Source of the DNA: Pedobacter sp. FW305-3-2-15-E-R2A2
Lineage (GTDB): Bacteria > Bacteroidota > Bacteroidia > Sphingobacteriales > Sphingobacteriaceae
Reading direction: 5' to 3'
Assembly (NCBI RefSeq): GCF_038446955.1
Contig: NZ_CP151803.1
Location: 4,092,001-4,156,000 of the forward strand
DNA length: 64,000 nt
A model generated the notes under the pieces. The model was not told the origin of the DNA, did not search any database, and worked only from the letters and a program-made list of their open reading frames with translations. Of the stretch, positions 35,148 to 42,844 are shown piece after piece (position 1 is the stretch's first letter; each line of letters begins with the position of its first letter). Both the position numbers and the translations under genes were made by a program.

Positions 35148-36032
35148 TTAAGATTTACCAAGATAAATAAGCCTTCTATTTTTAATGCTGATTAATACCC
35201 GGCCTCCATTGTTTCTTTTTAATTCATCATAGACTTTATAGGAATTTATTATTGCCGTTTCCCATTGCTTTTGAGTACAGTTTTTAACCTCAATACCGCT
35301 AACTAATTTTTGCACAGTCTTTAAAATTTCCGTATCAACGCTATTGCTATACTTAAACAATTGGTGATCCATGCCGTGGCTATATATATAGAGGCTAATT
35401 AGCTCTTCAGTAATGGTTGCTCTTGCACCGTCTTCTATTTCATCTGTAGCACTATCACTTTTCCTTTTTATACCCATTAATTTTCTTACAACTGGAGACC
35501 AGCCAAGAAAAGCTACATAACCAAAATGAAAAATGTCATGAAATCTATATCCATCTTCTTTATGGGAATTATCACTTATATCATCGCCTAATTTCGAGTT
35601 GTTGGTATTATTTGTAACCCTTACTTTTTCTCTACCACCTTCGCATATAACATCGAACTGTATTTCAAACTCACGTGGAAATTGTTCCTCTGTAGGATAT
35701 TCAGCGTCATAAATAATGAAATCTCCAGATTGCTCCAGATCAAATCTATCCTTTATTTTTGTTAAATTTGATTCAGCTATTTCACATAACCCAAGATTGT
35801 TTTCAGTAGCAATTGTCGAAATATACCATAGAAGATCACCTAGCTCTTCCTTTAGCTTATTATTATAATTTGTATATGAGTTACCATCTCTTAAATTTTT
35901 CTTTAATTCAGTAATTACTGATCCCGCCTCCCCAATTAGCCCGAGAAAAGGAACTAGCTTATTAGCTTCCTTACCCTGTATATAATCTTGAATTGTCTTT
36001 TTTGCTTCTTGTTGGTAAGTTGAGAACTCCAT
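35148..36032 (-). CDS. MazG-like nucleotide pyrophosphohydrolase
   Basis: The 294-residue protein has a MazG-like all-alpha NTP pyrophosphohydrolase at the N-terminus. GLIGEAGSVITELKK and KEELGDLLWYISTIA carry the ExxxE and ExxD type metal ligands near residues 33 and 64. The C-terminal region has a separate conserved block, GYRFHDIFHFGYVAFLGWSP near 160 and GARATITEELISLYIYSHG near 207, typical of long bacterial MazG-like proteins. The likely role is removing abnormal or modified NTPs. It lies 54 bp after the SLOG-domain gene. Confidence 0.78.
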   Translation of the reverse strand: MEFSTYQQEAKKTIQDYIQGKEANKLVPFLGLIGEAGSVITELKKNLRDGNSYTNYNNKLKEELGDLLWYISTIATENNLGLCEIAESNLTKIKDRFDLEQSGDFIIYDAEYPTEEQFPREFEIQFDVICEGGREKVRVTNNTNNSKLGDDISDNSHKEDGYRFHDIFHFGYVAFLGWSPVVRKLMGIKRKSDSATDEIEDGARATITEELISLYIYSHGMDHQLFKYSNSVDTEILKTVQKLVSGIEVKNCTQKQWETAIINSYKVYDELKRNNGGRVLISIKNRRLIYLGKS

Positions 36033-36086
36033 AATTTAGAATATTTTGTATTTGAATAATTTAGTTTTGACGTTAATTCGAGTTAT

Positions 36087-37016
36087 TTAAATAGCCCTAA
36101 GGCCCTTCATAATTAAGTAGACAATCTCATGAATATTTTTGCTTTCAAACAGTATTTCATTTTCTTCTACACTTAGCTTATTCAATTCCGAAAGCCTTTC
36201 GACGTTGTAGTTAGCAAACTCCTGTTTAATATCTTCATAGTTTGAATACTTATACTTACCCACTATATACTCTTTATAGCCTTTTAAAAATATAGTATTG
36301 TATTGAAAATCATCAGTTAGTTCATCGACACTTTCTCCTTTAATTAATCCTATAAGCTTCGACGTCGCGCCACCAAATCCACCAACTAGGAAAACTGGTT
36401 TGTTCTCTATCAATGTAGTTAATGCCTCTTCAATTATGCCAGGTATGTACCCCAAATAATTAGATATTTTTCCACCCACCAATACCCGAGCTTTACAGTC
36501 TTTAGTCATTTGATCCCTTAAATTTCTAAAGCATTCACATAATGTAAATCTGTCCTCATTATTTCCTAACGGACTATATTCCCTATTCCTATCTATAACT
36601 AGTGTTTTAGGCAATTCGATTTCTTTGACTAAAATTTGCTTTGATTGAAAATCGATTCTAACATCTCTTGTTAGCGCCTTTGTATTCGGAAAAACAAAAT
36701 AGTTGATAAATTTAAAAGACTTATCATTAGGCTTTTTATATTGATTTGATAACTCTGAAAAATAATATGTAAATCCGCCCACTCTTAAATCTCCACCATA
36801 CATAGCGACTCCATCGTTAGCAATAATGTATCTTGCAATTTCAATAGAAATATCATTCAGGTGCTGTTCAGAAAAACCATTTTTTTCTAAATCCTCACTA
36901 ACAGAAACAGATATTGCTACATTTTTACCATTCAAAACGCCTAGTTTTACAGGTTTCTCTGTAGTTTCAACTAGGTCTGTTTCAACTCCAGAAATATTTA
37001 TTTTATCGTTTTCCAT
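36087..37016 (-). CDS. SLOG-domain protein of the TIR-associated type
   Basis: The 309-residue protein has a Rossmann-like SLOG fold. YGGDLRVGGFTYYFSEL lies near residue 72 and the second glycine block RVLVGGKISNYLGYIPGIIEEALTTL near 176, followed by FLVGGFGGATSKLIGLI near 210. Relatives occur beside TIR and purine-nucleoside-phosphorylase genes and are proposed to bind or sense nucleotide-derived ligands, such as signals made by TIR enzymes. It begins 5 bp downstream of the tandem-TIR gene. The signal-receiver role in this operon is inferred. Confidence 0.72.
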   Translation of the reverse strand: MENDKINISGVETDLVETTEKPVKLGVLNGKNVAISVSVSEDLEKNGFSEQHLNDISIEIARYIIANDGVAMYGGDLRVGGFTYYFSELSNQYKKPNDKSFKFINYFVFPNTKALTRDVRIDFQSKQILVKEIELPKTLVIDRNREYSPLGNNEDRFTLCECFRNLRDQMTKDCKARVLVGGKISNYLGYIPGIIEEALTTLIENKPVFLVGGFGGATSKLIGLIKGESVDELTDDFQYNTIFLKGYKEYIVGKYKYSNYEDIKQEFANYNVERLSELNKLSVEENEILFESKNIHEIVYLIMKGLRAI

Positions 37017-37021
37017 TAGGC

Positions 37022-38203
37022 TTAATTCAAATTAATAGGTGTTGTAAATTCTACATCTTCATCCAATTCATTTAAAATATTTAATTCTTCAATTCCAAGG
37101 GGAGGATCAGGATATAACATTATTAATTTTTTATCTAGTCCATTTTTATACTCTTTGATAGCAAGAAAATTAAATAACTCTGGAGGAGATGTTAAAATTT
37201 TAATTTCACTTTCTTCTTGATAATGAATATTTCTGTAATGCTCTAAAAGCCGCCCCTGATATAGATTATTTAAGACTTGATATAAGGTTAAATTTATAAT
37301 CTTGTAAAACCCTAAAATTTCATCCTTAGCAATAACTATTGTTGGCATATTACCCAGATATGGGAACGCTCTTTTTTCTCCCTCTACAATATTGTGTACT
37401 ACTACTATTGGAGATTTATGCTTTTTTGCAATCAAGACTTCTTTCCTACACCATTCTCTATTTGAATATTCATCTGTATGGAAAACAACCAAAGCTGAAT
37501 GTCTAATTTCCTGTTTAAATTGCTCAGCAAAATCATATCCATTTGCTATATCGACAGTGTCAAAAAAAACATCCAGTTTAAGATTATCCTCAATAAATTT
37601 CTTAAATTTAATTGTAGTTATTTCACCATCTTTTTTTGCATGGCTTAGAAATAATTTTACAGGTGAACCGATTCTATGGTTCTCTCTATCATTCTGTTTT
37701 GGATGAAAATCTAAAATCAATCTACAACAATCATGTAATAATTCCGTTTTAATTTTCCTTATGGCCTTATCAAGGTGCTTTTTCTTTTCGAAGTTTAGTT
37801 TTTTGTCAAAGAACTTTGTTCCATCAATAAATTGAAGTGTACTCAAATTACAACCAATTGAATAAGCTTTATCAAAAAGAGAAATGGGGAAAATTCGATT
37901 GTTTCCATCTACTTTACCTGCAATTTCTTCAGTATATTTCTTGAAGTTTTCATCCAAATAATACTCTTCATCAATAAGTAAGACGATAGCATTTTTTTCT
38001 GAATTTTTTAAATCTATGTTTAAAGGTTTACTATCCTCAAGAATAATGCTTCTAAAATAAACAGGAATACCAATCCCTCTTGATAAAGGATTTTTATAAT
38101 CCCTACAAAATGTAGAATAAAGTTCTTCACCAATTTCTTTGCAAATAGCTGAATTGGGATGCCAAACGATATAAATATTCAGTGGATATTTCATCTTACT
38201 CAT
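37022..38203 (-). CDS. Tandem TIR protein
   Basis: The 393-residue protein contains two TIR-fold modules. The C-terminal one, about 175-300, is canonical: SPVKLFLSHAKKDGEITTIKF, DVFFDTVDIANGYDFAEQF, ALVVFHTDEYSNREWCRKEVLIAKK, with the catalytic Glu in WCRKEV. The N-terminal one begins PLNIYIVWHPNSAICKEIGEELYS and AIVLLIDEEYYLDENFKKY and lacks an obvious catalytic Glu after Trp, so it may be structural. The start overlaps the upstream gene by 8 bp; an ATG three codons later is also possible. It probably cleaves NAD or makes a signalling nucleotide upon infection. Confidence 0.82.
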   Translation of the reverse strand: MSKMKYPLNIYIVWHPNSAICKEIGEELYSTFCRDYKNPLSRGIGIPVYFRSIILEDSKPLNIDLKNSEKNAIVLLIDEEYYLDENFKKYTEEIAGKVDGNNRIFPISLFDKAYSIGCNLSTLQFIDGTKFFDKKLNFEKKKHLDKAIRKIKTELLHDCCRLILDFHPKQNDRENHRIGSPVKLFLSHAKKDGEITTIKFKKFIEDNLKLDVFFDTVDIANGYDFAEQFKQEIRHSALVVFHTDEYSNREWCRKEVLIAKKHKSPIVVVHNIVEGEKRAFPYLGNMPTIVIAKDEILGFYKIINLTLYQVLNNLYQGRLLEHYRNIHYQEESEIKILTSPPELFNFLAIKEYKNGLDKKLIMLYPDPPLGIEELNILNELDEDVEFTTPINLN

Positions 38204-38978
38204 TAGTATTTTCAGTCATTTGTTTTCTGGTATTATCTATTTTAGTTAAATGAGTGTCGCGTCTTTCAAAAGCAAGCTCAATATATTCCTGCATTTTTAT
38301 TCTATCGTCAGTCCAGTCCCTTATAATTGCATAGTCTGATTTCAAATTGTCTGATAAACGTGCTGGCAATAAATCATAACTGTGACTACCTGTAGCATAA
38401 TCAGGATGATTAGGTAATTTCAACCCTAAAATGCCTGAGTACTTATCGCCGACTTTATAGTTAAGTGCTCCAGAAATTTCCCAATCAACATGCTTCCGAT
38501 GTTTTGTATTAGGTCCAATTAGTACAATTAATACAGTAGTATCATTAAGATATCCCTGACGTATTAGCTGCTTGATATACGCATCAGAGTTATCAGCATC
38601 AATATCTCCATCTTCAACCGATTTATGTATTATTAAATCATCAAATAAGTTTTTAAACTTCTCTTTATAGTCTTGATCTTCGTAATGATAATAACTTTTA
38701 AAAGTTTTTCTCTTAGGGAGGTTTTTAGGTATTTTAAACCATTCAAATATCTTTCCATCGTATGAAAAATTCCCGATGTAGTGCCATTTTCCATCGTCTA
38801 CCTTTTTTATAGAACAAAATGTTTTTCCTTCAAGTATTTTATTTACCATCCAATCTCTACTTTGTTCCATTGAGTTCGCGCTCAACGTATCAACCAAGTC
38901 CTCCCTATAAATGATACTGTCAATCATTCCATTTTCGTTTAATGTTAACTTACTGACACAAAAATCTGTCCATTTCAT
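38196..38978 (-). CDS. DUF3892-like domain fused to MTH538/ThsB-type TIR-like domain
   Basis: The 260-residue product has two parts. The first 85 residues resemble the small DUF3892 domain: SKLTLNENGMIDSIIY, QSRDWMVNKILEGKTFCSI. From about 90 to 230 comes an MTH538/ThsB-type TIR-like domain. It starts SYYHYEDQDYKEKFKNLF and contains TTVLIVLIGPNTKHRKHVDWEISGALN, with Glu after Trp in the catalytic position. ThsB-like proteins make cyclic ADP-ribose isomers in Thoeris defence. This gene overlaps the next by 8 bp and lies 3 bp after the preceding gene, so all are tightly coupled. Confidence 0.75.
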   Translation of the reverse strand: MKWTDFCVSKLTLNENGMIDSIIYREDLVDTLSANSMEQSRDWMVNKILEGKTFCSIKKVDDGKWHYIGNFSYDGKIFEWFKIPKNLPKRKTFKSYYHYEDQDYKEKFKNLFDDLIIHKSVEDGDIDADNSDAYIKQLIRQGYLNDTTVLIVLIGPNTKHRKHVDWEISGALNYKVGDKYSGILGLKLPNHPDYATGSHSYDLLPARLSDNLKSDYAIIRDWTDDRIKMQEYIELAFERRDTHLTKIDNTRKQMTENTNE

Positions 38979-38981
38979 AAT

Positions 38982-39539
38982 CTAGCTCTCATTGATTAGT
39001 CCATCCATATAATCATACAAAGGATTTGCGCGGCTATTGAACTCTTCTATTAGATTAGACTTCAATAATATATCTTTTCCCAATCCAGTCATATCTCTTA
39101 CAAAATTGTTCAAGTCATAGATATCTCTAATAATTTTGGCTGTTTTTATATATTCAGGTAATCCACCTTTTTGAATACCTTTCAAACATAATACACATAG
39201 ATCCGTTTTGTCAAAACCATATCCTATCTCAAACGGCACCCATGTAGAATATAATGTATTTGGAGAACATAAGACTACCATATGGGAACTATTATTTATA
39301 CCTTTTCTAATGGAGTCGGTTACAGCTTTTGCATTGTTTGATTGATGATGAATTTTTAAATCGTTGTCATATGCATCAAAGTATACATCGATTCCAGCCT
39401 CCATTAAGTAATCAGCGATTTTTTTTGCAGATTCTTTATCTTTTTGTTGATGAGAAATAAAAACACATTTAATTCCTAATGAAGCAAATTGGCCTCTTGT
39501 GTCGTATTTTGTATGGTGATGAGATCTATTTAATGCCAT
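38982..39539 (-). CDS. TIR-domain protein
   Basis: The 185-residue product is a single TIR domain with a short N-terminal extension. It starts CVFISHQQKDKESAKKIADY, then GIDVYFDAYDNDLK, and HMVVLCSPNTLYSTWVPFEIGYG, in which the Glu after Trp-Val-Pro-Phe is the likely catalytic residue. The C-terminal third adds helices without known motif. It follows the Nmad-like gene by 2 bp. Confidence 0.82.
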   Translation of the reverse strand: MALNRSHHHTKYDTRGQFASLGIKCVFISHQQKDKESAKKIADYLMEAGIDVYFDAYDNDLKIHHQSNNAKAVTDSIRKGINNSSHMVVLCSPNTLYSTWVPFEIGYGFDKTDLCVLCLKGIQKGGLPEYIKTAKIIRDIYDLNNFVRDMTGLGKDILLKSNLIEEFNSRANPLYDYMDGLINES

Positions 39540-39541
39540 TA

Positions 39542-40156
39542 TTAAAGTAGTTGTAATTGTTCATGCTCTTTCCAGTTAATTGGTTTTCCGTTTAAACCAG
39601 GGTTATAAAGGTTAAAAATCATCGTTATAAATTCTTCAGCCAATTCTTCATTTTTTACTGTAATGTAATCTCTATGCCGAGCGGTTGGACATATTTCAAT
39701 ATACTTTTCTGGAACTTTCAGGCTCTTGTCACCTAGATAAATAAACTCATTAGAAATTAAGACGTAGTTACCACTTAAATCCTGCTTAAGATTCTTATCG
39801 TTTAGCACCCCTTCAGGAAGACTATGATGAGAATCTAATTGACACCATTCATTTCCATCTTGGTGGTAAATATTATCTCCATATAATTGTTTAATACTGC
39901 CATTCAATCTTGGTTTCTTATAATCAAACCTTACATCATCCCAATACTCTTGAAAAGTAAGCTTTTCAGTAACTTTCATTAGAAAAATTAGGTGATAAAG
40001 TAGATTATTTTCTATCGCCCCAGTACCAATAACCCAATCCCCAACAATTGCTTTTTTCCTAACATGGGGTTTACAGCAAGCTAATGTACAGTAAGTACCA
40101 AAGGGATTGGGAGCAAAACCGTAGTCTCTGGTAATTTTATATCCATAAATACCCAT
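39542..40156 (-). CDS. Nmad-type nucleotide-modification-associated protein (Nmad2-like)
   Basis: The 204-residue protein starts GIYGYKITRDYGFAPNPFGT, followed by CTLACCKPHVRKKAIVGDWVIGTGA, the hallmark pattern of Nmad2-type domains (FAPNPFxGxCTLAxCKPxxR, GDWxxGTG). The family was defined by its linkage to base- and nucleotide-modifying genes and is proposed to bind modified nucleotides. The ATG at 40156 overlaps the stop of the upstream gene as TAATG; a TTG three codons earlier is less likely. In this operon a sensing role for modified nucleotide is plausible. Confidence 0.68.
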   Translation of the reverse strand: MGIYGYKITRDYGFAPNPFGTYCTLACCKPHVRKKAIVGDWVIGTGAIENNLLYHLIFLMKVTEKLTFQEYWDDVRFDYKKPRLNGSIKQLYGDNIYHQDGNEWCQLDSHHSLPEGVLNDKNLKQDLSGNYVLISNEFIYLGDKSLKVPEKYIEICPTARHRDYITVKNEELAEEFITMIFNLYNPGLNGKPINWKEHEQLQLL

Positions 40157-40647
40157 TATTGACAAACGACTCTTTTAACATTATTAACTGGGCTTCGTTG
40201 CTCTCCGCTTGAATTACACCACCCCACATCCTCACCTTCCAAACCAGCAATAATTTTCGCAGAATTCCATCCAACTAAGCCATCACCATATTTATCTAAG
40301 TTCTCTGGAATGTTAACGTCCTTACCTCCATGCATAAAGACACCAAGAATTCTTTTTCCTTGCTGTGCAGCTTGCTCTATTTCCCAGTTAACCCATTCTC
40401 TTGAATGTGTTTTTGAACCAATAAGTACAACTACTGTTCCCGCCCAACGCATTTTCATACTTAATAATCTTTCCAAAGTTTTTCTGGGAATCTGTTTCTT
40501 TTCAAGTCGTTCTTTGTTTTTTTCATTTACTCTTATCGAACTATTTCTAATATTGTAATTTTTACCCGCAAGAAGGTTGGTAAAATCAGTTACGGATTTA
40601 TCGTCTTTGTGGTGGTGACTAATGAAAATATTTTTTGTAGCATACAT
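40156..40647 (-). CDS. TIR-like (ThsB-type) protein, first gene of the operon
   Basis: The 163-residue product begins KNIFISHHHKDDKSVTDFTNL. Mid-domain it reads AGTVVVLIGSKTHSREWVNWEIEQAAQQ, with the Trp-Glu pair at the catalytic position, and ends with a loop rich in Gly and Asn. It belongs to the MTH538/ThsB-like TIR relatives, as does the domain at 38196-38978. It is the promoter-proximal gene of the leftward eight-gene operon and its stop overlaps the Nmad-like start. Confidence 0.75.
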   Translation of the reverse strand: MYATKNIFISHHHKDDKSVTDFTNLLAGKNYNIRNSSIRVNEKNKERLEKKQIPRKTLERLLSMKMRWAGTVVVLIGSKTHSREWVNWEIEQAAQQGKRILGVFMHGGKDVNIPENLDKYGDGLVGWNSAKIIAGLEGEDVGWCNSSGEQRSPVNNVKRVVCQ

Positions 40648-40932
40648 AACAAAAAAATTAAGGTTAAAAAAAACAGACTTATAACACTGATTACTAATGG
40701 TATAAATTCAAATATAATTGAAAGTTACAACAAAAAAACAATAAATATGATTATTAGTTTAATACAATTTCTATTACACGGCGTCATTTTTCTGAAAAAT
40801 ACAACAGAATAAATTGTTATTCATACTGTTTCCCGTAATGACACGCTAAATGATATTATACAAACAATATTTTTACCTTACATAACAAATCTATACAACT
40901 GAAAAATTCATTTAGTATTCTTTTTAAACATT
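40648..40932. promoter_or_regulatory. AT-rich upstream region of the TIR operon
   Basis: Very AT-rich non-coding sequence lies between the first TIR-like gene and the truncated peptide gene. It must contain the operon promoter on the minus strand; I could not assign a clear -7/-33 pair. Confidence 0.4.
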
Positions 40933-41052
40933 TGCACTTACAAATGTTGCTCAAACGTAAGCCCTCAAATTTGCAGCGAATCCGTAACATTTAAAGTAGA
41001 AGAATCGGGAACAGTTAGTTGCTCTGCAGGTTCTACCTTAACTGCAGCGTAA
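40933..41052 (+). pseudogene. Truncated double-glycine peptide gene, core only
   Basis: Forty codons ending in TAA match the second half of the peptide gene at 58080-58283: CTYKCC, then SVTF-VEESG--SC, then a short tail. The leader and start are missing: upstream bases are unrelated AT-rich DNA. The terminator hairpin 41059-41089 is conserved with the intact copy. This marks a breakpoint at about 40930, presumably the edge of the inserted defence DNA. Confidence 0.75.
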
Positions 41053-41058
41053 GACTTA

Positions 41059-41089
41059 AAGTACATCTGATATTTTATCGGCTGTACTT
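41059..41089 (+). terminator. Terminator of the truncated peptide gene
   Basis: AAGTACA and TGTACTT arms, with an inner CTGATA/TATCGG stem, match the terminator at 58290-58320. Confidence 0.6.
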
Positions 41090-41161
41090 CTTTTGACAAG
41101 TAACCAAAAACCTTTAACTGCTTTCATCATATTATTTCATCCTTTTCTGTGCTTCTATCTG

Positions 41162-41920
41162 TTAACTATACCAATATTTTTGAGTTGAGAAGTCTAAAGG
41201 CCAATCCCGCTGAACTTTAGATTTTAATGATCCTGCAGGCACCTCTTTCATGTATCTATAATCTTCGAGCTCTGTCTTTACCCAATATTCCTGTGTACTA
41301 TAATCATCAGGCCAGTCTGCTTTCAGCTTTGCCAGAACCTCCTCCTCTTCGCTGTCCACTTTAACATTGTCTTCTGCAGGAGTAACATCTACAGATGTCC
41401 CTATCTGTTCTGTTGCAATCTTTTCCGTAGATACGGTTTCTTCTTTTCCAAACATTGCAGATAATATACCTATCCCGAGAAACCCTAAAAACCCATACAA
41501 AACCCCTTTACCAAATGTCAATTTCTTTTTCGGTACGATAACCTGTTGCGGCAGATGACTTACGTTCGAATTGCGATCGTATCCATTGGATAGAAAACCT
41601 GAAGTAGCATTCAATATGTTTTCAATATTCTTCCTGTTTTTTCCCATGTCAAATGCACCTCCCATCATGATCCCGGTTTTAGGAGTAGAAGTGATCTGAA
41701 TTCGCGTTTTATTCTCACTTATTTCAGTCAACTGAATAGGAATATTCTCACCCCAGGAAGCCAGACTAACCCCGCCTTTAACAAGAATACGTCCAATCAA
41801 CCGGTCTGCACTTTCAACTTTAAGTCCTGAAATAGATGGGATAACGATGCACAATGCATCAAAAACCTTGTTTTTTGAGAAGGGAAATTCACTTTCCCCG
41901 TTGTGATCTAATAATGCCAT
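41162..41920 (-). CDS. Membrane-anchored hypothetical protein with duplicated C-terminal motif
   Basis: The 252-residue protein has a soluble N-terminal domain of about 130 residues. A single membrane helix VLYGFLGFLGIGILSAMF follows near 145, and then an acidic linker. The C-terminus carries two copies of a short motif, LKADWPDDYSTQEYW and VQRDWPLDFSTQKYW, about 40 residues apart. No family is recognised. The orientation would place the motif pair across the membrane from the N-terminal domain. It lies between the truncated peptide and the Crp/Fnr gene, divergent from the latter. Confidence 0.6.
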   Translation of the reverse strand: MALLDHNGESEFPFSKNKVFDALCIVIPSISGLKVESADRLIGRILVKGGVSLASWGENIPIQLTEISENKTRIQITSTPKTGIMMGGAFDMGKNRKNIENILNATSGFLSNGYDRNSNVSHLPQQVIVPKKKLTFGKGVLYGFLGFLGIGILSAMFGKEETVSTEKIATEQIGTSVDVTPAEDNVKVDSEEEEVLAKLKADWPDDYSTQEYWVKTELEDYRYMKEVPAGSLKSKVQRDWPLDFSTQKYWYS

Positions 41921-42123
41921 AATTTATATTGTTTTATTCATTTGATTGGAACTAAATTAGACACAACTCAGCAGTTATAAATCCGGGAAACCGTAAGTGG
42001 ATTTTTATATAGAAAAATCAAAAAAGGTGGTTTACCTGGAATCGAACATCGATAGACTGCCTCAGTACACACAAGAAGAACATCAGAAAATACCTATCTT
42101 AGCCCAACAAGCAATTCATTTCG

Positions 42124-42714
42124 ATGAGTGAATACGACAAACTCAAAGCCCACGTACAGAAACGACTATCCATCACTGAAGATGAGCTGACTGAATTCTG
42201 TGAAGCTTTCAAAATAGTTAAAGTAAAAAAAAGACAATTCATTGTCCAGCCTGAGTTTGTGGCAAAAAACCGTTTCTACGTTGTCCAAGGAACTTTTCGT
42301 GCATACGTCATTGGCGATGAAGGTCAGGAACACACCATCCAATTTGCAATCAGTGACTGGTGGATCTCAGACTACAACAGCTATATCTTTCAGCAGCCTG
42401 CCTCCATGTTCATCGTCGCCCTGGAAGACAGCCTTATCCTGCAAATTTCCCATGAAGCCGAATCTGCGCTCAAACAAAAACGGCATGTTTTTGAAACCTT
42501 TTTCCGCATTCTTGCCGAAGGCACCGCAGCCTATATGGCCAGACGCGTAATTACCAATCTCACTAAAACAGCCGAACAGCGTTATGAAATATTTCTGGAA
42601 AGATATCCCGACATCGTCACAAAAGTGCCCCAGTACGCATTAGCTTCTTTTCTCGGCATGACTACAGAATACCTCTCCAAACTGCGTAACCGGCGCGTAT
42701 CCACAAAAACTTAA
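42124..42714 (+). CDS. Crp/Fnr-family transcriptional regulator
   Basis: The 196-residue protein has an N-terminal cyclic-nucleotide-binding fold (FIVQPEFVAKNRFYVVQGTFRAYV and HTIQFAISDWWISDYNSY). A C-terminal helix region ends SFLGMTTEYLSKLRNRR, the compact HTH of Bacteroidota Crp-like regulators. Key cAMP-phosphate residues are not obvious, so it may respond to another signal or none. It precedes the MFS and monooxygenase genes on the same strand and probably regulates them. Confidence 0.88.
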   Translation: MSEYDKLKAHVQKRLSITEDELTEFCEAFKIVKVKKRQFIVQPEFVAKNRFYVVQGTFRAYVIGDEGQEHTIQFAISDWWISDYNSYIFQQPASMFIVALEDSLILQISHEAESALKQKRHVFETFFRILAEGTAAYMARRVITNLTKTAEQRYEIFLERYPDIVTKVPQYALASFLGMTTEYLSKLRNRRVSTKT

Positions 42715-42844
42715 TCTGGTTCAACCTTTTTTCTTAATCCAGTTCGCCGGAATTTCCTAAACCAGTTCGTTGAAAAACGGCCATGGGGTTCGCCACATTT
42801 GTATTGTCGGAAGCGACAATATAAATCACAAAACACCCAACAAA

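Noticed and set aside
42023..42050. A tRNA-3'-end-like string (reverse strand GTTCGATTCCAGGT) that might be a second attachment site
   Set aside because: The T-arm bases do not pair and it does not repeat the 3' end of tRNA-Lys, so it is neither a tRNA fragment I can support nor an att copy.
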